A stretch of 19,239 bases of DNA from Armatimonadota bacterium (GTDB taxonomy: Bacteria; Armatimonadota; Fimbriimonadia; Fimbriimonadales; Fimbriimonadaceae), in NCBI GenBank assembly GCA_023392285.1, contig JAEVZK010000048.1:1-19239 (forward strand), given 5' to 3'. Numbering within the stretch: position 1 is the stretch's first letter; the number at the start of each line of letters is the position of its first letter. Below are positions 5,081-11,429 of this stretch, piece by piece. The notes under the pieces were generated by a model, which was given only the letters and a program-made list of their open reading frames with translations, was not told the DNA's origin and ran no database searches. The translations under genes and the position numbers were made by a program.

Positions 5081-5605
5081 ATGGGATACGACATTTCAAC
5101 ACGCAACTGCGACATCGTCATTCCCGCCGAAAAGGTGGGCCTCGCTCTGGACGGAGCAAACAAGCACTGGCAGAACATGGCTGACTTTGCGCGGCTCACG
5201 CTGCGCGTCAACGAGCCCGATGGTGCGCCCGAGGCATGGGAGGAATCGTTTGGACAGGGCCCGTGGAAAACGCTCGGGGACGCGCTCGAATACTACGCTC
5301 TTGTGTCGGAGATCGATGAGGACGGCACTTGGCACATCAAGGGTTGCGAGGAGGAAAAGCTTGGGTGGCTCCCTGCATTTCTGCGAGAGCTTGCTCCAGC
5401 AGTACGAGCGGGTAGTTCTCTACAGCTAATCGGCGACTGCGGTTACGACCTCTTTCAATTCTGGTTCGACGGCGAGAGATGCTGGTTCCAGCAAGCTGAG
5501 GCAATTCGTTACGAGGTGCAGGGACAAGAGCCCGAGTCCGTGGCGGATGAAATTGCCTGGTTCAAGAACATGCGAGCCGAGGTCGAGGCATCGCGGAACG
5601 TATGA
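5081..5605 (+). CDS. Orphan protein of unknown function, 174 aa
   Basis: The protein is acidic, Trp-rich and soluble, with no signal or membrane segment. It starts MGYDISTRNCDIVIPAEK, has a middle segment EDGTWHIKGCEEEKLGWLP, and ends with alternating strands (LFQFWFDGERCWFQQAEAIR). This architecture vaguely recalls small phage or actinobacterial hypothetical proteins with a Gly-Asp plus W-x-F hairpin, but I cannot name a family. The start is placed at the ATG at 5081; a longer frame from a TTG at 4997 would encode the operator palindrome in its first codons. No good ribosome site is seen upstream. Confidence 0.6.
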   Translation: MGYDISTRNCDIVIPAEKVGLALDGANKHWQNMADFARLTLRVNEPDGAPEAWEESFGQGPWKTLGDALEYYALVSEIDEDGTWHIKGCEEEKLGWLPAFLRELAPAVRAGSSLQLIGDCGYDLFQFWFDGERCWFQQAEAIRYEVQGQEPESVADEIAWFKNMRAEVEASRNV

Positions 5606-5634
5606 CGGCAAATCCAGGCGTATGCGGAACGTAT
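5593..5634. repeat. Direct repeat GCGGAACGTAT x2
   Basis: The 11-mer GCGGAACGTAT occurs at 5593-5603 and again at 5624-5634. The first copy spans the stop codon of the orphan gene. The 31-bp offset is about three helical turns, so paired protein binding is possible, for example by the excisionase-like product encoded next. Chance duplication is not excluded. Confidence 0.35.
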
Positions 5635-5731
5635 CATCGTTTTTCACGAAAAGCTTGCGCCGTTCGACACCTGATGCGAGATAACAAATTCTATGAGCGT
5701 GGCGGCTTATAAGCGAATCGGGGAGGTGGAC

Positions 5732-6079
5732 ATGTACGAGGATGTCTGGCCGTCCTTGACGCAGCACGTCGGCCTCACGCTTGAGGACATCAAGATCGCA
5801 GTACGGCAGGTGATGGGAGAGGCTCGGGATCTCAATCCCCATCGAGTCATCCCCGAGCACTTACCGTACAAGGCGAGATACAACTTTGCCGAGGTTGCAT
5901 TCATCCTGGGCTACGACCATGAGTCAACGATTCGTGGACTGGTGAGAGCGGGGAAACTGCGATCGACAGGGGAGAGGAACTGTAAGCAGTTCGTCGATCA
6001 ACGTGAGTTGATCCGCTATATGAAAGCCAGCGGGATGCATGTTCCGTGGTGGCTCCAACAGCAAAAGGGCTCCGCTTGA
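5732..6079 (+). CDS. Excisionase-like helix-turn-helix protein, 115 aa
   Basis: The C-terminal half (about residues 48-105) contains a winged-helix/MerR-like HTH: YNFAEVAFILGYDHESTIRG followed by LVRAGKLRSTG and a second part QFVDQRELIRYMKASG. This is the layout of HTH_17/excisionase proteins, small DNA-bending factors that direct integrases toward excision. The ATG at 5732 is chosen because GGGAGGTGGA lies directly before it; an upstream ATG at 5693 lacks such a site. The gene converges on the integrase, as for many recombination directionality factors. The N-terminal 45 residues are unassigned. Confidence 0.6.
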   Translation: MYEDVWPSLTQHVGLTLEDIKIAVRQVMGEARDLNPHRVIPEHLPYKARYNFAEVAFILGYDHESTIRGLVRAGKLRSTGERNCKQFVDQRELIRYMKASGMHVPWWLQQQKGSA

Positions 6080-6092
6080 TGCGGAGCCCTTT
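6064..6092. terminator. Bidirectional terminator between HTH gene and integrase
   Basis: A perfect 12-bp stem (AAAGGGCTCCGC / GCGGAGCCCTTT) with a 5-base loop TTGAT is flanked by A residues on one side and T residues on the other. The stop codon of the HTH gene (6077-6079) lies in the loop. It can serve both convergent genes. Confidence 0.85.
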
Positions 6093-6099
6093 CTTGCGT

Positions 6100-7326
6100 T
6101 TACGCCACTTGTTCGGCTCGTTCGATCGCCTTGGCGATCTCGTCGTAGTCCACGTCGGTATAGAACAGGTCGCTCGTGGCGATGTTGGCGTGACCCATCA
6201 CTTTCATGTGCGTGTGACGGTTCCAACCCTGCTTGGCTGCCCAATGGCCGAACGTGTGCCGTAGGTCGTGCCAGCCTGGTTTGGGGAGAGGGCGCCCGAA
6301 CCGATCTTTCTGGCCGATCAGTCCAGCTTTCTCGGCGACGGTGTCGAACATGTGCAGCGCCGTCTCTGGCGGGAGCCAGTTGCCTTTCTCGTCCTGAAAC
6401 GCGAACTTGCCGACGGCCGCTTTTCGTTCCTCCATCCAATCCATCACGTCCTTGGGGATCGGCACCAGCCGCGTCTTGGGCGGCTTGTTCGGCTTGCTAC
6501 CTTTGGGCGGGCGGAGGTCAAGGCGGGGAGACGGCTTGCCAGCCTTGGCGAGTTTCTCGCGCTCCGTCTTGGTCACTTTGCTGAGTTGCCAGCGCACTCG
6601 ATACATGGAGTGCTCGGTGTTGATCTGGTTGAACTCGAACGCCAGGATCTCTCCGCGTCTCAGTCCCATCCTAAGCCCCACCAGCACCATGCCGTACAAT
6701 CGCGGGTCGGGGTGAGCTTTCGCCGCAGCGAGCAGCTTGCTCTGTTCCTCGTCGGAGAGGGTGCGCTTGTGAGTTAGCTCGTCGCCGTTCTCATCGACCT
6801 CAGCGTTAGTGCGATTGACGGTGATCCCCTTGCAAGGGTTGGGGCCTGAGTACACGGCGGGGACTCTCGCCGCCGCCGTCGTATAGAGCTTGCTGATCAC
6901 GTTCCGAACGTTGGCTCGCAGGTGCTTGGACTGGCTGTCCGCCTCCATATCGCCGAGGAGTCGCTCGATATCCGTGCTCGTCACTGCGGCGAGTGGCTTG
7001 GTTCCGAGGATGGGGTGAACGTGGTTGCGGAGGTCGCTTTCATACTGCTCGATCGTTTTCGGGTTGATCTTGGACGGCCATATGACGGCGACGCATTCCT
7101 CGCCCCATTCCTTGATGGTGTAGGTCTTGGCCGTAGAGCCCGATTCCCATAGGGCGAGAGCAGCATCGCGTTTCTCGCAAGCGGTGTCGAGGGAGGTGGA
7201 GGAGCCAGTTTTGCGCCACCGCTTTCCGCCTGGGAGGATCTTGTCGATCGTAAAGTGAAATCGGCCGTCTTTGAGCCAGATGAACGGCTCGGTTTCGACG
7301 GTTCGCTGTTTGCGTTGTCGTGCCAT
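6100..7326 (-). CDS. Tyrosine-family site-specific integrase, 408 aa
   Basis: The N-terminal 60 residues form an arm-binding-like domain, residues 65-165 a core-binding SAM-like domain, and about 190-400 the catalytic domain. Visible catalytic residues are R223 (GLRRGEI), H353 and R356 (WHDLRHTFG), H379 (GHAN) and the nucleophile Y389 (LFYTDV). This is the full R-H-R-H-Y set, so the enzyme should be active. It acts on a tRNA-Ser anticodon-loop core next to the gene. ATG 7326 is the only good start. Three CCCCAGT heptamers lie upstream. The gene shares a terminator with the convergent HTH gene. Confidence 0.97.
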   Translation of the reverse strand: MARQRKQRTVETEPFIWLKDGRFHFTIDKILPGGKRWRKTGSSTSLDTACEKRDAALALWESGSTAKTYTIKEWGEECVAVIWPSKINPKTIEQYESDLRNHVHPILGTKPLAAVTSTDIERLLGDMEADSQSKHLRANVRNVISKLYTTAAARVPAVYSGPNPCKGITVNRTNAEVDENGDELTHKRTLSDEEQSKLLAAAKAHPDPRLYGMVLVGLRMGLRRGEILAFEFNQINTEHSMYRVRWQLSKVTKTEREKLAKAGKPSPRLDLRPPKGSKPNKPPKTRLVPIPKDVMDWMEERKAAVGKFAFQDEKGNWLPPETALHMFDTVAEKAGLIGQKDRFGRPLPKPGWHDLRHTFGHWAAKQGWNRHTHMKVMGHANIATSDLFYTDVDYDEIAKAIERAEQVA

Positions 7327-7331
7327 AACGA

Positions 7332-7377
7332 CCCCAGTGTATCACACCATTCCCCAGTCAAGTCCCCAGTATGGGGA
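7332..7377. promoter_or_regulatory. Three CCCCAGT heptamers plus inverted repeat: integrase promoter/arm-site candidate
   Basis: CCCCAGT occurs at 7332-7338, 7352-7358 and 7364-7370, all in the same orientation, between the integrase start and the tRNA. The last copy lies in a GTCCCC/GGGGAC inverted repeat (7362-7377). Short direct repeats here are expected of arm-type integrase sites, but an operator for the integrase promoter is equally possible. Confidence 0.45.
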
Positions 7378-7431
7378 CCGAAACGGTGTCGTCGGGGCTC
7401 TGATGAAAGGGTCTTTAGGAGCGCAATTTTG

Positions 7432-7519
7432 TGGAGGAGAGTGTGGGATTCGAACCCACGGTGCATTGCTGCACTTTAGTTTTCAAGACTAACGCGATAG
7501 ACCACTCCGCCAACTCTCC
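7432..7519 (-). tRNA. tRNA-Ser(UGA), complete, with encoded CCA
   Basis: The minus strand folds into a complete class II tRNA: acceptor stem GGAGAGT/ACTCTCC, a D arm starting at TGGCGGAG, anticodon stem TTAGT/ACTAA with loop CTTGAAA (anticodon TGA), a long variable arm GTGCA/TGCAC, and T arm GTGGGTTCGAATCCCAC. CCA is encoded. The base before CCA is T, whereas bacterial serine tRNAs usually have G at position 73. The gene begins five bases after a truncated second tRNA-Ser, so it probably uses the promoter of that gene and RNase P cutting. It is likely carried by the element. Confidence 0.95.
7479..7489. repeat. Core repeat copy 1 (within complete tRNA anticodon arm)
   Basis: GTTTTCAAGAC on the + strand spans the 3' part of the anticodon stem and the loop of the complete tRNA. 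It is identical to the copy at 7525-7535, 46 bp away. Confidence 0.7.
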
Positions 7520-7524
7520 ATTCT

Positions 7525-7535
7525 GTTTTCAAGAC
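7525..7535. other. Putative attachment-site core (element/chromosome junction)
   Basis: GTTTTCAAGAC ends the truncated tRNA exactly at the anticodon loop; beyond it, homology to a tRNA stops. Anticodon-loop cores are a well-known class of tyrosine-integrase attachment sites. The partner copy should occur at the far left end of the element, next to the missing 3' half of the tRNA. Confidence 0.6.
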
Positions 7536-7565
7536 AAGCGCAATCGACCACTCTGCCATCCCTCC
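7525..7565 (-). pseudogene. Truncated tRNA-Ser(UGA), 5' half only
   Basis: Reading the minus strand, GGAGGGATGGCAGAGTGG begins a standard serine tRNA acceptor and D arm, and the sequence continues through the 5' anticodon stem to GTCTTGAAAAC, the anticodon loop with TGA. It then breaks off: the following AGAAT does not complete the anticodon stem. Its acceptor stem (GGAGGGA) differs from that of the complete neighbour (GGAGAGT), so it is a separate gene and not a simple duplication. It probably is the host gene cut by integration. Confidence 0.85.
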
Positions 7566-7599
7566 AAGAGTCGAACAAGTCTACCAGTTGAATGATCGG

Positions 7600-8445
7600 C
7601 TAATTCGCAACCCTTCTAAAGCCGGAATCCGTGGCAACAAAGGTGATGTCGCCCTCGGTATCCGTTCGAGCGACCCGAATCCGAGATGAGGCAAGCCTTT
7701 GGAGTACCTCAGGAGCCGGATGGCCGTAAGAGTTGTTTCGACCGCAGCTCACCACCGCCCAAGCAGGTCCGACGGCCTTTAGCCACGATGCTGAGCTGGC
7801 CGTGCGAGAGCCATGATGTCCCAGCTTCGCCACCTGCGCCCGCCAGTCCATCACGCCTTCCATCGCCTCTTCCGTTTCGCCGGAGGCATCTCCCGAGAAA
7901 ACAGCCGTCGACCTGCCCTCCGTGAGTTTGACAAATTCCGAACCGTCATTGTCATTCATGGAAGGCTGCCACGTAGGGCAAGCCACCTGTACCTCACAGG
8001 TGCCAATCCTCGTTTTCTGCAGGGGCTTTAACCAGACGACTCGAGACATGCAGTTCAATGCGCGAAGTTGTGCCAGCATGCCTTCGTGACGCGAGAAGGC
8101 GGCCGAAATTCCGATGGTTGCGACGGGAAAGCTCCTTAGAACCGCTCCCAGTCCTCCGGTATGGTCGGCATCCGGGTGAGACAAGAGAATGAGATCGATC
8201 GCCCTCACGCCCATCTTGCGCAGCTTTGGCACGACGATCTTCTTTCCGGCGTCGTAGCCATTTGTAAAGGGGCCCACGTCGATGAGAATCGTGTGCCCCC
8301 CGCTCTGCATGACGGCACAATCGCCTTGACCCACGGACAAGATCGTGAGCCGGTCGGGCACGGGTCTTTGGCCACTTCTCCAAAAGAACAGCCCGGCCAC
8401 TGCGAAGATCGCCAGCAGCGGAAGAAGCTTAAGGTTGACGGACAA
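7600..8445 (-). CDS. ComEC metallo-beta-lactamase domain as a separate protein, 281 aa
   Basis: After one N-terminal membrane segment (about residues 6-22), the protein has the hydrolase domain normally fused to the C-terminus of ComEC: VGQGDCAVMQ, ILIDVG, the metal motif SHPDADH (H90, D92, D94, H95), FSGDASG (D186) and GHHGS (H210-S213). In competence this domain is thought to degrade one strand of incoming DNA or process it at the membrane. The start is TTG at 8445 with GGAGG four bases upstream, inside the end of the previous gene (17-bp overlap). Separation from the channel domain is therefore by design and not an obvious sequencing error. It is the last gene of the operon, 34 bp before the tRNA fragment. 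Confidence 0.85.
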   Translation of the reverse strand: MSVNLKLLPLLAIFAVAGLFFWRSGQRPVPDRLTILSVGQGDCAVMQSGGHTILIDVGPFTNGYDAGKKIVVPKLRKMGVRAIDLILLSHPDADHTGGLGAVLRSFPVATIGISAAFSRHEGMLAQLRALNCMSRVVWLKPLQKTRIGTCEVQVACPTWQPSMNDNDGSEFVKLTEGRSTAVFSGDASGETEEAMEGVMDWRAQVAKLGHHGSRTASSASWLKAVGPAWAVVSCGRNNSYGHPAPEVLQRLASSRIRVARTDTEGDITFVATDSGFRRVAN

Positions 8446-9802
8446 CGGGCCTCCACAGTGCCAGCGTCAAACCAAAGACGAGCACTAACCAGTAGCCGCT
8501 GAATGCCGGGACGTCGAATTGGGCGACACCAGACAAGTGCGAGATGATCCAATCCAAATAAGCAAGAAGAGGAAACGCAAGGGCAAACACGATTCTGACG
8601 GCCGGAGCAAGGAAACCCATGGGCGCAACCAGCATGCCGAGCCATACCACGGGGGTGGCGACCCACACGACAAGAAGGTTGGCTGCCACGGAGATCGGGG
8701 AACACGTGCCGAAGTAATAGGCGGTTAAGGGCACAACGATGATGCTTGCCAACACCGATATCTGAGTCGCGGTGACCAGTTTTGACTTGAGTTGGGCTTT
8801 CCAATTGGAAAGATCGGTCGCTCTTCGGCAGAACATGTGGAGCAACAGCACCACCACAAAGGAAAGCTGAAAACCGATGCTGAATACAACCCCTGGCTGC
8901 CAGAAAATACAGATTAGCGCCGCTAAGCCGAGCGCTGACGGCCAATCCGGTTCTCGGCCCACGATCCAAGCGACATTCGCACAGGTGGTCATGATGATAG
9001 ACCGAACGACGGGTGGATTTAGCCCCGTAGCGATCGCATAGAGACTCAAAATGAGAACGACCGCACCGATCTGCCATCCACGTGGAATCGGCAGCAGCTG
9101 AAAAAGCGCAAAGATTCCGGTGGCGATAATGACGACGTGCAGCCCTGAGGCGGAAACCAAGTGCGCGGTGCCGGTGTGCTTCAAATCGTCCCGGGTTTCG
9201 TCGTCCAAGAGGCTCGTCGTGTTGAAGGTGAGGGCTCCAAACTCTGCCGCCTGATCCTTGGTGAGTTCCTGTTGAGCCAGCTTCATGACGTAATTTCGCC
9301 AATTCAGTCCGATCTGCTGGAGGAGAGGGCCAGGACTCAAAATCGTCACCGAGTGAGCATCCGCCAGAATTTTTCCGACTAGCCTTTGACTTCGAAAGAA
9401 ATCTTCTGAACCCTCGGAAGGCGGTTTCGCCTTGCCGCGGATGAAAATCGTGGAGCCTGGGCACAGCGGCGTTCGGCTGAGATAAGCCAGTCTCATACGA
9501 GTGCCGTTGTGTTCGATCTCGCAACTCTGTCCGTAAGGCTCAAGATGCGGGAGCGAGGCAACCTTCCAGGCGCTCTCGATGTAGGTCGTCGATTTCAAAA
9601 ATTCAGGCGGCGGAGGAGGGGCGATGACGATGCCAAGCACCGTGCCTGCCAAAAAGATCAGCAGAGGGACTCTAGCCCGAAGAAGAAATGGGCAAACGAG
9701 CAAAATCGCTAGGTTGTAGATCAGGACCGAAGCAGAAATTCCAAGGATTAATCCGAGAGAGATCAGAAGGAGCGGCCTACGCTCCAGTTCCTTCCTCGTC
9801 AT
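8429..9802 (-). CDS. comEC: ComEC/Rec2-like DNA uptake channel, membrane part, 457 aa
   Basis: Two N-terminal membrane segments are followed by a soluble OB-like DUF4131 region (about 70-150) and then the competence domain with many membrane segments. The family signature HTGTAHLVSASGLHVVI (about 210-227), the PPVVRSIIM element and FSIGFQLSF are all present. ComEC forms the inner-membrane channel for transforming single-stranded DNA. Its usual C-terminal hydrolase domain is missing here and encoded by the next gene. ATG 9802 has GGAAGTGGA just upstream and overlaps the end of the dciA-like gene by 26 bases. Other competence genes are not in the window. Confidence 0.92.
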   Translation of the reverse strand: MTRKELERRPLLLISLGLILGISASVLIYNLAILLVCPFLLRARVPLLIFLAGTVLGIVIAPPPPPEFLKSTTYIESAWKVASLPHLEPYGQSCEIEHNGTRMRLAYLSRTPLCPGSTIFIRGKAKPPSEGSEDFFRSQRLVGKILADAHSVTILSPGPLLQQIGLNWRNYVMKLAQQELTKDQAAEFGALTFNTTSLLDDETRDDLKHTGTAHLVSASGLHVVIIATGIFALFQLLPIPRGWQIGAVVLILSLYAIATGLNPPVVRSIIMTTCANVAWIVGREPDWPSALGLAALICIFWQPGVVFSIGFQLSFVVVLLLHMFCRRATDLSNWKAQLKSKLVTATQISVLASIIVVPLTAYYFGTCSPISVAANLLVVWVATPVVWLGMLVAPMGFLAPAVRIVFALAFPLLAYLDWIISHLSGVAQFDVPAFSGYWLVLVFGLTLALWRPVVRQP

Positions 9803-10202
9803 TCCACTTCCTCAGCCGCTTTGCGGCGATCTCCTTAATTGAAAGGTCGGACCGATCGTCTTCCACCACCGCGAACGCTTGGCGCGCCGGTTCGGGATGG
9901 TCATCAGCATCGGGCATCGGCCTTACTCCAAAGCGAATATCGAGGAAGAGCCCCTTTTCACCCGACTTTTGCTCTAGCCGATCAAGGATCACATCTCGAA
10001 TCATGCGCAGTTCCTGAGCCCACGCGGAGCCTTCCACCGCGACCCAGACGGTCCCTCGATCGAAACGTTCCGGAAAGGAGCGCCCCGCCAGACCCGGGCC
10101 TACAATCGAAACCCAATCTCGAAGCACCGCTTGAGCGCGAGCAGCTCGCAGAACTTCAGTCTGCTCGATCGCGCTTGCCAGCATGTGCCCCAGTTGCCTC
10201 AT
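9777..10202 (-). CDS. DUF721/DciA-like protein, 141 aa
   Basis: Residues 20-85 match the DUF721 pattern: LRDWVSIVGPGLAGRSFPERFDRGTVWVAVEGSAWAQELRMIRD, with the conserved W...VG, the P-x-x-F and the SAWAQEL. In bacteria lacking DnaC/DnaI, DciA helps load the replicative helicase DnaB. The C-terminal 50 residues are charged and probably disordered. ATG 10202 has AGGAAAGAG five bases upstream. The gene overlaps comEC and follows the DUF2314 gene by 24 bp in the same operon. The family assignment is firm; the helicase-loading role is from family knowledge. Confidence 0.8.
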   Translation of the reverse strand: MRQLGHMLASAIEQTEVLRAARAQAVLRDWVSIVGPGLAGRSFPERFDRGTVWVAVEGSAWAQELRMIRDVILDRLEQKSGEKGLFLDIRFGVRPMPDADDHPEPARQAFAVVEDDRSDLSIKEIAAKRLRKWNDEEGTGA

Positions 10203-10226
10203 CAGCTCTTTCCTAATTGTAAGACA

Positions 10227-10670
10227 TCAACTCTCGTGCCGAAGTGCGTCCTGGGTAAATCCGCCCTCTATCGAACCGTCCGCTTTCTTAATCATCCAGT
10301 CGCTGACATTCTTTCGTTCGACCGTCACGAATTGTCCCTGACTCACTGCTTTCAAAGTGAAGGGCTGTTCGGCGAGGATCCCCTCGAAGTGGCCACGCAC
10401 ATAAGTGACATGAGAGACCCAGATGTGCTCGACCAAGCTGCCCTCGACAAAACGGGCTTGAATCGCGAACGCCACATCGCCTTCATTCGGGTCCTGCAGT
10501 CTTTCGATGAAATGCGGCAAAGTGTCTTTCGCCTTTCGAATCGCAGACTGCAGGTCGGCAGAAGGAGTATCGATCTGGACACGGTCCTGTTTGCGAAATC
10601 TTCGTGCAAGTTCGACACTGCCGATACACGCGATGACTACGACCGCTAGGATGATGAGCCAAACTTTCAT
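10227..10670 (-). CDS. DUF2314 domain protein with N-terminal membrane anchor, 147 aa
   Basis: One hydrophobic segment (about 3-18) anchors the protein. Residues 38-145 follow the DUF2314/YegJ pattern: a helix AIRKAKDTLPHFIERL, FAIQARF, EHIWVSHV, F-x-G-x-L, GQFVTVERKNVSDWM and GGFTQDALR. The function of the family is unknown. Its ATG overlaps the stop of the deacetylase-like gene (ATGA), so the two are coupled. The domain probably faces the periplasm or outer side of the membrane. Confidence 0.8.
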   Translation of the reverse strand: MKVWLIILAVVVIACIGSVELARRFRKQDRVQIDTPSADLQSAIRKAKDTLPHFIERLQDPNEGDVAFAIQARFVEGSLVEHIWVSHVTYVRGHFEGILAEQPFTLKAVSQGQFVTVERKNVSDWMIKKADGSIEGGFTQDALRHES

Positions 10671-11383
10671 GGAATCAGCATGTCTCGTCGCTTCTCAACA
10701 ACGATCTTGCCCACTTCTCGTACCGGAGCGAGATGAAATCGCTCTCGATTCGTCGACAAGTGTCGCAAAAGAGTTTCTTGGTCTTGTTCCGCTAGCGCGT
10801 GGCGCGAAGATCCGATCTGTTCAGTCGCCAAGATAAGCCAAGCGCCGAGTTCCGCCGCCTCTTCAACAATTTCAACCAGACCTGCGCCTGAGCGGCCTTC
10901 GGTTCGGAATGAGAGCAGCTTGCAAGGGTTGACGAAAACTGCGTGATTGAAGCCTTCCTGAGAAGTCCTTGCGAATGGAAAGGTTGCCTCGACCACTGCT
11001 TCATAGCTTCCATCCGCGCACATGGGCATATCGCCCGGATACGCAAAGCTCCGAGGCTCCGCGTCGGGGACGTAGTCTCGAAGGAGGGTTTCGGTGTCAC
11101 GCAGGTCAGCCTGGACCATGTCGATCGTCCAGTTCGGCAGTTCCCCCCGTTCGCCAGCGACTCCAAAAAGTGAATGGTTACCGATTTCGTTTCCCTGTTC
11201 CGCCACCTTGGCCCACGCTCGGGGGTTATCGAGGAAGTAGGTGGCGCTCATGTAGAACGTCGCAGGGAGCCGAAGGATGTGGAGGATTGGATGCGCCAGA
11301 TGAAGATGCTCCGGCAATCCACCATCATAGGTCAGCGAAATTGCCGCCTGCGCGTTCTCGGGCCATCCGAAACCCTGCATCAC
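10667..11383 (-). CDS. Polysaccharide-deacetylase-like (CE4) protein with altered metal site, 238 aa
   Basis: The protein has the NodB/CE4 homology layout: SLTYDGG (residues 16-22), ATFYMSATYF, GNEIGNHS (64-71), and a later SFAYPGD. CE4 enzymes remove acetyl groups from chitin or peptidoglycan sugars using a metal held by the second Asp of the (F/Y)DDG motif and two His of H-x3-H. Here the second Asp is G21, and the residue four after H70 is G74, so two of three ligands are missing. It may be inactive, use another metal site or act on another substrate. No signal peptide is seen. The start is GTG 11383 or ATG 11380. It heads the operon and is divergent from the oxidoreductase operon. Confidence 0.75.
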   Translation of the reverse strand: MMQGFGWPENAQAAISLTYDGGLPEHLHLAHPILHILRLPATFYMSATYFLDNPRAWAKVAEQGNEIGNHSLFGVAGERGELPNWTIDMVQADLRDTETLLRDYVPDAEPRSFAYPGDMPMCADGSYEAVVEATFPFARTSQEGFNHAVFVNPCKLLSFRTEGRSGAGLVEIVEEAAELGAWLILATEQIGSSRHALAEQDQETLLRHLSTNRERFHLAPVREVGKIVVEKRRDMLIP

Positions 11384-11429
11384 GGTCCAATTATAAGGGC
11401 TGCATCATATTAAAAGGTAAAACTTCACG
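11384..11429. promoter_or_regulatory. Divergent promoter region
   Basis: Forty-six bases separate two divergent operons. AT-rich hexamers (CATATTAAAA on the + strand, CTTATAAT on the minus strand) resemble -10 boxes in each direction. Minus-strand CTTATAAT is close to the consensus TATAAT and lies just before the deacetylase-like start. Confidence 0.45.

Larger units (their letters stand above)
1..7535. mobile_element. Prophage-like integrative element, integrase-proximal end (left end outside window)
   Basis: This block carries a tyrosine integrase, an excisionase-like HTH protein, RHH regulators, a solitary nuclease and a minus-strand operon of phage-structural-type genes headed by a sigma factor. 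It ends at an 11-bp tRNA anticodon-loop sequence that is repeated 46 bp apart. To its right the genes are ordinary chromosomal ones (comEC, dciA). The integrase lies beside the tRNA, as is usual for tRNA-targeted elements. No terminase, portal, capsid, tail or replication gene is seen, so this is either one end of a larger prophage or part of a satellite-like element. The left attachment site must lie before position 1. The right boundary is inferred from the tRNA arrangement. Confidence 0.8.

Noticed and set aside
4774..5605. Toxin-antitoxin pair formed by the RHH protein and the divergent orphan
   Set aside because: Toxin and antitoxin genes are normally co-directional; the orphan has no ParE, RelE, MazF or PIN features.
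8205..9524. Minus-strand 439-codon frame overlapping comEC
   Set aside because: It is a shifted frame of comEC, rich in Arg, His, Cys and Ser; the comEC frame carries all family motifs.
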